The notes beneath the pieces were generated by a model. The model did not search any database and was not told where the DNA came from. It saw only the letters and a program-made list of their open reading frames with translations. DNA of 64,000 nt from Hirundichthys speculiger. Taxonomy: Eukaryota > Chordata > Actinopteri > Beloniformes > Exocoetidae. Shown here in pieces: positions 44,414 to 53,060 of this stretch. The DNA is taken from positions 287,401-351,400 of the forward strand of contig JAGFBZ010000374.1 of the NCBI GenBank assembly GCA_018398805.1, read 5' to 3'. A program made the position numbers and the translations under genes. Position 1 is the stretch's first letter. Each line of letters starts with the position of its first letter.

Positions 44414-47400
44414 CTCCTAGTCAGGGACAAGCCCTTCCAGCCTGAACTTTACTCCAGGTCAGCGGGGCGACTCCTCTCATTCATGTCTGGTACAGTCAGA
44501 GTTCTGGTTCAGATAACACGGGGAGGAGAGATTGATCCTGGCGCTGGGTTTGGTGTCGTGAGTCAGAATTTCAGGTCTGTCTTTGTTTTCTCAGCGTGAG
44601 CAGGCTTCTGTAAATGGAACAAAAGACGACTTTCTAACCGTGTGAAAGGTCGGTACGAGCCACGTTTCGCACAAACAGCTGTGATTCTGCGTGTGACGTT
44701 CAAACGGCAAGTGACCTGTTAACGTCTGCCAGGCGGCCCGTCACCGGGGAAACCAACGCCGCGATTACCTTTGAGCTGAGGGAAGCTCTCCAGGATGTTG
44801 AGCAGCAGCAGGGCGGCCAGCCCCTGGCTGTTGGGGGGGGGCTCCCACAAACGGACACCCTGAACGTACAAGAAAGGCTTTCACCCTCACTGAGCAGGTC
44901 ATTAAAACACAGACGTGATAAGCCCCTCCCCCCGCTGACCTTGTACTCAGTGCTTATGGGGGCGACGACCTCGCTGTCGTGGCTCCTGAGGTCGTCCAGC
45001 GTCATGACCCCTCCGTTTTGGTTGATCACGTCAACGACAGCTTGGGCCACTCTGCCCTGGTAGAAAGCCGGTTTGCCGTGTTCACCAAGCTCCTGTTGAT
45101 TTGTTTTTTTTCATTTACATTACAATTAATTAATCAGAATTACATACAGAACATTTAAAACATGGTTTTCAAAAGGCCCGGCCCATGCTCTGACTACGTC
45201 CTCATCAATGTTATCAAACGAGCTGAAGGGCGTGCGTCAGTGTTTGATTAAGGAAGTGACAAGCCGTCATCATGGTGGAAAGAGCCATCCATGACCAGGC
45301 TGAGGTCACGGCTATTGTTTGGACCGCCTCAGGAGCATGAGTGTGCGTGCACACCTGCGTGTGGAAACGTTAACCAAGTGCTGTCCTGGGTATAATATTC
45401 CACTTTCCTGCAGCATTGCATTACAACCGACTGGGGTAGGGGGGTGGGGTGGGGGGGGTGGGGGGGGGGGGGTGATGTGGTAATGCAGGACAGAATTAAT
45501 AAAAAGCATATTTTAGCAGTGACCAGCGGCACACAAAGGCACGCTCACATGCACGCTCACATGCACGCGCGATGACCTCAGCCGTACTTTGAGCGAATTC
45601 TGGTGGACAGGAAACTACAGAATGAGGGTAGTTTCATAAATATTGCGCTGCCCTCAGACAAGTAGACAATGGTGCTTTCAGGTTCACAAAAGCAGCAGGA
45701 AATTTGAGTGTTTGGAGACGGGAGAAAAAAAAAAAAGGGGGGGCAAAGGATTTTCGTTTTAGTGAGAAATCGCAAACGTCAAGCTCTCACAAAAAGAAAA
45801 AAAATATCCAGTTTCTACATAGCAGGCATGGTGGTGGTGGTGGTGGGGTGGGGGGGGGGGGGGGGGGACATGACACGTCTTTTCTTAATTGTCGAAATGT
45901 CATAGGCGGGCTACACTGCAAACAAACCTCACTGCCACGATGACAAGAGAGTTTATGAAAACACGCACCATGTAGTATGTACTGTAGGCACCAGTATGCA
46001 GTACATACTACATACTGGTCCAGCAGCCATTGCCATTACACAGTATGGAAAACTAACCGACCGACCCAGTAACGCAATCGCGCTTACTAGGGTCGGGCAC
46101 CGAAAAACGATTCCAAGTAGGAATCGGTTCCTAACGTCCAGTTCTGGAATCGTTTAGAAGATTTTTGAATTCCTTTTTTCGGTTCCTAAATGTCCGCGCT
46201 ATTTTTTTTTTGTTTGTTTGTTTGTTTTGTTTTGATTTACTGCACTAGTTTGTTGATGTTGCCGACGGGACTTCCCTCGCTACAACATGGATCCCAAGAG
46301 ACGCCGCTCTCCAGTTTGGCTGCATTTCAGTCCGGGAAATGACGGCTACCTGGTGCAGTGCAACACCTGCGGGAAGCGTGTTACTGCCAAAGGAGGGAGC
46401 ACGACTAATATGGCTAAACACCTTCACCTGAATGGCATCAGAAAAATAAACGAGTGTATCATATGTATACTTCAACAGAGTCCGTCTTCATCCAGAAACT
46501 CCTCGACGGAAACACAACCAGGTATGCTCACGCCGAGTGAGGCTAGCGTTAGCAGCAGGCCACCAGTGAAACAACGCGACACCCCATTCATGTAAGAATA
46601 AAAATGGCCACCTGTGTAAATATGTCACAGTTTTTTTTTAATAAAAAAATTCTACTGTTAGATAAGTCGCGATCTGTTGACCTACACATCAAAGAATCAG
46701 AATCGAGAATCGTTTTGACCAGGAATCGAAACAGAGAATCTGAATCTGAATCATTAAAATCCAAATGATGCCCAACCCCTCAAGAGAGTTCACGAAAACA
46801 CGCACCATGCAGTATGCAGTATGCAGTATGTACTGCATACTGGTCCAGCAGCCATTGCCAGTACACAGTATGCCACTGGAAAACTAACCTAGCCAGTAAC
46901 GCGACCGCGCTCACTGGCGTCTGCTGCATAGTATTATGGGATATAATTTGTGAAGGAGGTCACAGGCACATTAGAAATTTTTCTAAATCATCTGGGTGCT
47001 TCTCGCATACTACAGATTGTAAATTGTTTGTGTGCCGCATGAAACTTATGACATTCTAACAAAAACAGTAGGAACTATTAGTATCGTATACGATTTCACA
47101 ATTTACAGTTTTATTTCCTTTTTCTTTTCTGTCGTTTGCCATTTGGTTGTTCCTTTGTCCCACTTCTCTATTTTTTTTTTTTTTAAAGCAGCCTGATGGG
47201 GCAATCTGCTGAAAAATTTTTTTTTTTGTTGCTGAAACAATTAATTGTTTAGAGAAAGTAAGAAAAAACGGGTTTATATATTTTTAATTAAAAATTAATA
47301 GAAAAAAAAACCTTGTTTTTTTTTCTTCTTCTCTTAGATTTTTTATAGAAATTAATGATGGGACTTTTGAAAAAAATAAAATAAAAATTAAAGAAATACT

Positions 47401-49326
47401 CCAGTGCTCTTTTTACAGTTAACTTTCCAGGATTTACCTTCAGGGTCCTCGCCAGCGCGGCGTTCCTGAACATCTGTCCACATTTGGGGGCGTGACCGTC
47501 GATGAGCAGGTCTCCACCTAGTTCTTTTCCCAGCATCCCTCAGGGTGGCCACACAGCTCGCCCAGCGGTGAGCCGTCACCTCGGCAACAGGAAACCCCGC
47601 CTCTGCTAGCTCCACCGCTCCGCCCAGGACCTCCTGCAGGGACAGCTGGGAAAGCAAGCGGAGGAGGCCGTGAGCGCCACCTGCACCTGGACTGGAGAAC
47701 GCCCATATATGGGTCGTTGACGCCGCCTGAAGGAAACGGGCGGCTCATTGTGTCTGATTTACTGATTTACGGTTTTTCCACGAGGGTTTTCCAGTGAGAA
47801 GAATAAAAATACCATCGTTCTTTACTTCACAACAGAACATAGATGAAATAGCAAATGTTTAAACGGGGGAATGTTCCACTTTTCTCCAGTAAATGAGCTC
47901 ATTTCAGATGTGGTTCCTGCTGCAGGTCTCTGAATAGTTGGACAGGTTCATGTTCTCCGTGGTGGAGCATCTCCTCTCCTTCTCTGAACAGTTTTTGAGT
48001 TTCTGGAGTTCTGGTGTTGGAGTTTGGTCCCATTCTTGCCTGATAGAGGTTTCTAGCTGATCTTAGTATCTAATGACTCTAAATGTTCAGCTCCTGGACT
48101 CTTCTCTGATGAAGCCATGCTGTTGTAGCAGCCAGACGTCGTCTGGAGGGGAGCAGACGTTGCTCTAAAACCTTCAGCATTCACAGATCCTTCCAGAACA
48201 TGCCAGCTGTCCGGACCGTATGGACTTCTGCACCTCCAGACCATCAGAGATGCTTTAGAGCTGAACCCTGATAACAGATGGATGGTCTCCTTTCTCTTTA
48301 GGAGGACACGACGTCCCTGATGACCAACCAGAACATCAGATCTGGACCAGTCTTGGTCTTGGTCTTCTTCTGGACCGTGTTCAGATATGGCTTCATTTTT
48401 GATGGTAGAGCTTTAGTTGCCATCTGCAGATGGAACGGTGGGTCGTGTTTACTAACGGTGGTTCTCCTGGACCCATTTTAGTGATGTCATCATGAAGATG
48501 AGTGATGCAGTGTCACCTGAGACCACGGACATCGGACAATTTCTTGGGACTTGTCTCTGACGCACAAAGATGTTTCCAGATTCTCTGAATTCAAGATTCA
48601 AGATTCAAGATTCAAGATTCAAGTCTCTTTATTGTCATTATGCAGGCATAACGAAATTTTGCACGACTCCCGGCAGGCACACACATAAATATACACATAA
48701 AATACACGCATAAATAAATCACTCAGATAAATAAAAGAAAATATATACATATGCAAGATAAAAAACAACATTCTTTGTAGATGGTATTTACAGATTGTAC
48801 ATGTTTATCTGGAGATGATGAGATTTGCAAAGTCCTTGATGTTGAGAAACATTATTTTTAAAGTACTCCACAATGTTTTTACCCACTCTTTAAAAGCTAC
48901 TACTAGACTCTGCCTCTCAAATCATCCCTTTACAGCTGGTCACGTTGCAGACCTGAGATCAGTTAACTTGGATGTTCTTCCAGCTGAATTTTGCTTTTCA
49001 AGCCACTCGCTTCCCTTTTTTAAAACTTTCTTGAGACCCGTAGCGGGCCGAAAAAGACTTTCCCAAACCTCTATGAGCTAGCGTGACTTAACAGCGTGGC
49101 TCACGCTTGCAGGGAAGTGCTTGAAATCAGCGTTTCTTTGTGAAACGAACCTTCCTGACCTCGACAAGAGGGGAAGTTGACCACTGCCCTGGATAGTCGG
49201 ACATCAAGGTTACTGCTGAAGAGCGTTGCCCTTGTTTTCAGGGACCTGCTCTGCCTTAGACGGCAAAATTACTGCAGCTCTGACCAATAAAGGAAACGTC
49301 CACAGAGCCCGATAGAGTCAAATATG

Positions 49327-49381
<55 letters not shown>

Positions 49382-51048
49382 TTATCAACATGTTTACTTC
49401 TGAAGTGTTCATGCTTAAACGCTGATGTCAAACCTTCTGGCTCCCAAACAGCCGCACGGCGTCGCACCAGCAGGCCGGCGCCCCCGGCACGGTGACGGTC
49501 AGGGCATCGAAGTCAGGGGGCGGGGCCTCTGCGGAGTAACCGCGTCCTTCCAGGAAGTCGAGGGTCTGAGCTCGAGGCGAGCGGCCGCTGAGGGCAGAGA
49601 GAAGACGGTTACTGGGTCTGAGAGGGAGGAGGAGGAGGAGGAAACCAGCGAGCAGAGGAGCCGCCACCTTCCGTTGATCCCCGAGATCTCTCCGGTGTTT
49701 CCGTCGTAGAACAGGCAGAAAGCGTCGCCGCCAGGCCCGGTGTTGCACGGCTCGGTTACCGCCAGAGCCGCCGCCATGGCAACGGCTGCATCAGCAGCGT
49801 TGCCTCCGCGCTTCAGGACGTCTGAACACAAACACACAAGCTTTAATGTACCATTTCAATTTCTTCTCTAAAAGTGCAAACAGATGTTTGAAATACTATG
49901 TACGCCCCCATGATTGAAATCTGGTAGAATAAACTGAAATAATAATTTTGTGCATCACCCTGTCAGACTCACATCTGTGGGGGAACAAAGACAAATCTTG
50001 TTCACAACGTTGGTTTCCATTTGTTAGTTTACGGTTCTCTTAAGGTCACTTTCTGGACTTTTTTTTTTAACTCTCTTGTAGATTTACTGGTGCGACTGAG
50101 GTCGTTTTTATGCTTAATGATCCGGTATCGACCACCTTTAGCCGCCTTATATTTGATGTGACGATATTCTGGCATACAGTGACGCTAAACTGCGAAATTA
50201 ATCAAAACCAACATTCAGAACCTACGATCGACTTAATTTTGTTCATGTCAGTTGTTTCAAATATTCAATAAATGACCATAAATGATCTGTTTGATATGCG
50301 CTGTTTCATTAAAAAAAAAAAAAAATCCTGATTTGAATCATATTTGCAGTAAAATCCTCTTCAACATTCTATGAAGGCAGAAAAAAAATAATCAAACAAA
50401 ATTAAAATAATGGTTAATTAATTGTAATGGTGGTAGCCTTTTTTAATTTAAGATTTTAAATTGTTAGCACCTCCTGTTTTTTATCCTTATTTTGAATCAA
50501 TTATACAGAATTACACGATGGATAACGATTACGAATGACAATAGAATCGGGGCAGCGTGTTCGATTACTCGTGATATTATTATTATCAGTTCAATATTAT
50601 TATTATTAGTGCTATCATGTATTTATTTATTGTTTTTTTTAAAAAAGGCCTTACTATAATGTTGAATTTCCCTTCTGGGATAAAAAAAAAAAAAGGATTT
50701 TTCATTCATTCGTATTTTTCATTTCATTCATATTATTTTGAGGTCGTATCGCCCCGCCCCGAAGTGACGTCATAGTCGACGCGACATATTTAGTTTAAAA
50801 TCAGGACTGAAGAATGAAAGAGCGTTAATTTAACGTTTTTTGTTTGTTTGTTTGTTTGTTTTGTCAGATACATTTTGTCCCTCCTGCCGCGTGAGTGAAG
50901 TGTTAAATAAAAGCAGCTGTTTTGATGTTTTGCGTGTTTTTGACTCACCCAGCCCCACAGCCGAGGCTAACGGCTGGCTGGACGCCACGCAGCCCCGCGT
51001 GCACACGACCGGGGACCGGCGAGAGGAGTAGGTCCGGTCAGCGGCCAT
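33345..51048 (-). CDS. gamma-glutamyltranspeptidase-like (glutathione hydrolase-like, YwrD type) proenzyme
   Basis: Ntn-hydrolase of the GGT family, expected to self-cleave and act on gamma-glutamyl compounds. Twelve exons: 50949-51048, 49668-49821, 49434-49587, 47438-47645, 44940-45092, 44769-44859, 40749-40920, 40000-40156, 34940-35122, 34767-34851, 34578-34673, 33345-33490. These give about 565 aa once a +1 shift in an A-run of exon 4 is discounted. Landmarks are [59 protein letters not shown] with candidate nucleophile Thr359, [12 protein letters not shown] and the C-terminal [14 protein letters not shown]. There is no signal peptide or membrane anchor (start [13 protein letters not shown]), so a cytosolic protein is inferred, unlike GGT1. 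All phases agree. The acceptor of exon 34767-34851 is atypical. The last exon matches bacterial YwrD-like C termini closely. Confidence 0.92.
33598..33695 (-). mobile_element. hAT terminal fragment
   Basis: TAGGGCTGGGCAACG followed by GATTAATC and ATACGCGAAATCAAATAATG, matching the reverse of about 8120-8215. Truncated copy in the last ggt-like intron. Confidence 0.65.
33725..34368. mobile_element. DNA element with ATAAGCCGC ends
   Basis: Left CCGGACTATAAGCCGCCGG and right GCGGCTTATAGTCCGGAAG form an inverted pair about 640 bp apart in the last ggt-like intron. Superfamily not determined, and exact ends uncertain. Confidence 0.6.
35126..35151. repeat. (GA)n microsatellite at ggt-like exon 9 acceptor
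   Basis: On the transcribed minus strand this is (CT)n ending CTCCCAG directly before the exon beginning at 35122, so the microsatellite is the polypyrimidine tract. Confidence 0.9.
35624..35980. repeat. CAT/CAC/CAG trinucleotide tract, left of the retroposon
   Basis: Interrupted CATCAC, CAGCAC and CATCAT repeats in the intron between ggt-like exons 8 and 9. His-, Ser- or Asp-rich frames across it are artefacts of the repeat. Confidence 0.9.
35981..37297 (+). mobile_element. probable retroposon with a single-TM protein ORF, unclassified
   Basis: A transcript-like unit lying between two trinucleotide tracts. It has a start at 36103 in good Kozak context (ACCATGG), coding sequence to about 36570, and a 3' region ending GCGACAATAAAGTGGAGACC (AATAAA near 37280), which runs straight into (CAT)n. 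The coding part shifts frame at a G-run near 36185 and again near 36390. Its blocks are an amphipathic N terminus ([20 protein letters not shown]), a membrane segment ([19 protein letters not shown]) and a coiled-coil-like C terminus ([18 protein letters not shown], then [12 protein letters not shown]). No reverse transcriptase is present. I do not recognise the family. It could also be a decayed processed pseudogene. Confidence 0.55.
37298..38077. repeat. long CAG/CAC/CAT compound trinucleotide repeat
   Basis: Nearly 800 bp of CAGCAG, CACCAG and CATCAT units in a ggt-like intron. On the ggt-like sense strand it is CTG/GTG/ATG-rich. All six frames open by virtue of period 3, giving spurious Gln, Cys, Ala, Leu or Ser-rich frames. 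Confidence 0.95.
38090..38302 (+). mobile_element. L2-like LINE 3' end with (ATT)n tail
   Basis: Contains TGTAAAGCGTCCTTGGGTGT and GCGCTATATAAACTGAATC followed by (ATT)n, the usual 3' end of fish L2-type LINEs. Confidence 0.75.
38303..39690 (+). pseudogene. Rex1/CR1-like LINE, 5'-truncated reverse transcriptase
   Basis: Reads in through [16 protein letters not shown], then an open frame 38409-39308 with [26 protein letters not shown] and [14 protein letters not shown]. The distal part frame-shifts near 38910 into Pro-rich nonsense. The 3' end is TGACAATAAAGTTGAAG near 39671-39690, the same kind of end as the reversed fragment at 48588-48790. Inserted in the intron between ggt-like exons 8 and 9. 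Confidence 0.9.
39718..39962. repeat. (CAT)n microsatellite next to the ggt-like exon 8 donor
   Basis: Largely pure (CAT)n of about 240 bp, ending 37 bp from the donor of the exon 40000-40156. On the sense strand it is (ATG)n right inside the intron. Met-rich and Asp-rich frames are artefacts. Confidence 0.95.
41053..41419 (+). mobile_element. Tc1/mariner-like MITE, copy 1
   Basis: 367 bp with ends CAGTCATGGAAAAAATTATT and its reverse complement, flanked by TA. Inverted copy at 42817-43182. Confidence 0.8.
41510..41773. mobile_element. hAT-type MITE nested in the hAT remnant
   Basis: 264 bp, CAGCGTTACCA to TGGTAACACTG, with a perfect 8-bp duplication TATCGGCC (41502-41509, 41774-41781). Interior is rich in ATTATCGTA. 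Confidence 0.85.
41941..42216. mobile_element. hAT-type MITE nested in the BED coding region
   Basis: 276 bp, TAGAGATGCGCGGTTGAACC to CATCCGCGCATCTCTA, with a perfect 8-bp duplication GTCTGGAC (41933-41940, 42217-42224). It splits the BED open frame. Confidence 0.9.
42817..43182 (-). mobile_element. Tc1/mariner-like MITE, copy 2 (inverted)
   Basis: 366 bp matching 41053-41419 in reverse orientation. The left flank is CA instead of TA, the right flank TA. A (TA)n run of about 35 bp precedes it (42778-42813). Confidence 0.8.
43202..44224. mobile_element. hAT element related to 16268-17078, with nested LINE tail
   Basis: TAGGGCTGTCAAAG to TTGACAGCCCTA. The flanking 8-mers match at six of eight positions. 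43500-43610 keeps FSFKTLPDG and [14 protein letters not shown] fragments of a BED finger. 43825-44120 looks like a reversed L2-type 3' end (AAGGCAACTTTATTTGTAGA). Confidence 0.7.
44245..44318 (+). mobile_element. LINE 3' tail fragment
   Basis: GTAAATTTCCCCATTGTGGG, then ACAAATAAAGGAATACC and a CTTAT tail, typical of fish LINE 3' ends. Only the tail is present. Confidence 0.6.
44319..44411. repeat. (TA)n microsatellite, about 93 bp
   Basis: Uninterrupted TA dinucleotides in the ggt-like intron upstream of the exon starting at 40920. Length is likely to vary and to be poorly assembled. Confidence 0.95.
45437..45473. repeat. G-rich run
   Basis: GGGGTGGGGTGGGG-type tract in a ggt-like intron. 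A second lies at 45825-45868 and ends in a run of about 20 G. Both could form G-quadruplexes on the plus strand; that is inference. Confidence 0.85.
45945..46088. repeat. direct repeat, left copy (pair 46783-46920)
   Basis: About 145 bp starting AAGAGAGTTTATGAAAACAC, matching 46783-46920. Both contain an AGTATGTACTG/CAGTACATACT palindrome and GGTCCAGCAGCCATTGCCA. The hAT element 46089-46782 lies exactly between them. Confidence 0.75.
46089..46782 (+). mobile_element. hAT element with BED zinc finger
   Basis: TAGGGTCGGGCACCG to GATGCCCAACCCCT. Encodes 46287-46595, 102 aa, with a BED finger ([20 protein letters not shown] followed by HLH). The rest of the transposase is missing. Located in the intron between ggt-like exons 4 and 5. 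Confidence 0.8.
47860..48585. repeat. unclassified interspersed-looking sequence
   Basis: Between ggt-like exons 3 and 4. It has a 63-aa minus-strand frame at 48053-48244 and a compositionally even texture unlike the AT-rich surroundings. I suspect an old repeat but cannot name it, and no target duplication was found. Confidence 0.3.
48588..48790 (-). mobile_element. Rex1-like LINE 3' end, reversed
   Basis: Starts with five tandem ATTCAAG units, then CTCTTTATTGTCATTATGC and ACGAAATTTTG. Reversed, this is an ATGACAATAAAG-type 3' end with a 7-bp simple tail. Only the 3' part is present. Confidence 0.7.
48791..49324. other. ggt-like intron 3, no feature recognised
   Basis: An 88-aa plus-strand frame at 48815-49081 has no family signature I recognise. 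Otherwise no repeat or exon. Confidence 0.35.
49325..49380. repeat. (GT)n microsatellite
   Basis: About 28 GT units just downstream of the donor of ggt-like exon 3 (49434) in transcription sense. On the sense strand it is (AC)n. Confidence 0.95.
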
Positions 51049-53060
51049 GTGGCTGGAATTACCGACGGCGGGAGGCGAACTAAAGTGATCAAAATCACGA
51101 GACAAAACCCAAACTTTGTGGACTTTGGACTTACGATCGATTGTTCGGGAATCGACTCTGTCCGCCTCACAGAGCGAGAGAGCAGATCACAGATAACATC
51201 GATGTCCCCTTTTTTTTCTCCCATTAAATTTCATTCATTCATTTATTTATTAAGTTAAACTGTTACACGTGCAGGACACGTGAAAAGGTAGTTTGGCCTA
51301 CTTTATCAATAGGAAAAAAAAAGTTTTAAACACTATAATATCTAAACAGTCTTGAAAACAACAAGTACATAAAACATCTCATTGGAAAGATGCTCTATTA
51401 TGTCACATTTATTAGTTTATTTTTCCCAGACAGGTTAAAGAAGGAAATGCTTGTCACAATGTCACCATCACCTGTTTTTATGTTTTCTCATGTGACAACA
51501 CATTTTTAAACTGACGAGATCAGTTACTTTTCCTTTTTTTTTCTTTAGTCGTGTAAAATCTCATCTACAGAATCTCTGAATCCTTTTATCATGTCATGTA
51601 CCGCAGATGATAAGATTCACAAATCTGAGAACAGTTATGAGCTACGATTAAATAAGATGTTTTTAGCCTTTAATCCACTTTTTTTTTTTTTTTTTTTCTC
51701 TATAAATAAATTTTACTTACTTACTTACTTACACTTCAGGACACTCAGAGATTCTCCTTTTAATCACGTTACCAACTGGATCCTAATTAACTGAAATTAT
51801 ATGTTATTAATATTATTAGCTGTATGACGTTACTTTTGTCACAGTTTTGAAATGAGTTGTCTGTGTTGCATTAAAATGGATTAAATTTAGCGATAAATGA
51901 AAAGGAAAAAGTAATTTCTCAGCTTCAACATTTGATTTGTTGCCTTTGTGCTGTTTTAATTGCAGGACTTTAATGATTACAATTGGTTTTTGGTGTGTTT
52001 TTTTTTTTTCAGAAACAGACGTTCCACAACTAAATATTAGTTCAGAGATTCTCAGGAAACGTAAATCTTCAAGCATTTCTCAGTTTATGCTGTAAATATT
52101 TTTATATATTTATTAGAAGAGACTTTGATGAATTTTTCTTCATGGTTGGATCTGGAAAATAGAACATGCAGCGTTCCCAGATGCATTTGCTTGTTTTGAA
52201 AAAACAGCTGTAGTAATAAACGTTTTGAGCTTCATTTACGTTTCTTAAACTCACTGCTGTTATTTTGTATATTTTGTACGTATTTATATCCACAAAGACT
52301 CTGAAAGCAAATAACAAAATGCTCCGCCAGGATTGATTTAAATGTCCCTCCGCCATAAGAGCAACGTACAACTTTGGCCAAACCCGCTGACAGATGACCT
52401 TTATTGACCTTTTCTCTTATCGTGAATAGCAGAACTGATGCTAACTGATTAGCAGCTACAGTCAAACTCCCATAATCAATATTTTTCATACTGAACGGCT
52501 GAGCTCATTTGTCGGCGTTTCTGTTATGCTCGTTACTAATAAAGCGTCCCTCCTGTGACTCACCGCCCCGCCGGTCGCAGGGCCTCGCCGGTATTGACCG
52601 ACCCGTCCGTCACTTCCCTCTTCTGTCTGCGTTTCCACAGAACCTCTGGTAGAATATTAACCGCTGTGAACACCGTTCCTGCTCCGTATTCCCGCATTAA
52701 TGGCTCTCTGTGTGTTTTGCATGAAGCTGCGAGCACACACGTGCACGCGCGTGCGCTCGGAGGTCCTGCCGCGTTGCAGCTGGCTGATGTAAAAGGTGAA
52801 GCGATGAGGTCACAGCCGGAGGAGGGTGGTGGACGGGAGGTGGAGGTGTGTTAAAAGCTCAGGAGCAGCATTGAACATCCTCAGATGAGGGAACAGGTGA
52901 AGCAGCAGACGTTTCCAGAGCAAAGCTTCAGGGGTGTCAGGAAAGTTTTTGAACCATCAACTGGAGCGGTTTCTTCAGGTTCTGCTGCTGGGAAGAGATA
53001 AAAACAGGACTTTCTTGAAATCCTAAACCTCCGCTTCATCCGTCAGACAGAGACGTCATC
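51049..53060. promoter_or_regulatory. divergent intergenic region between the ggt-like gene and tm4sf4
   Basis: About 2 kb separating two genes transcribed away from each other, so both promoters are expected here. I found no convincing TATA box for either. 51700-51735 has a short ACTT repeat. A 5' UTR for tm4sf4 plausibly lies within 52850-53060. No coding exon was found. Confidence 0.45.

Noticed and set aside
46287..46595. Host BED zinc-finger gene
   Set aside because: Sits inside hAT ends, lacks the rest of the protein and is flanked by transposon-like sequence.
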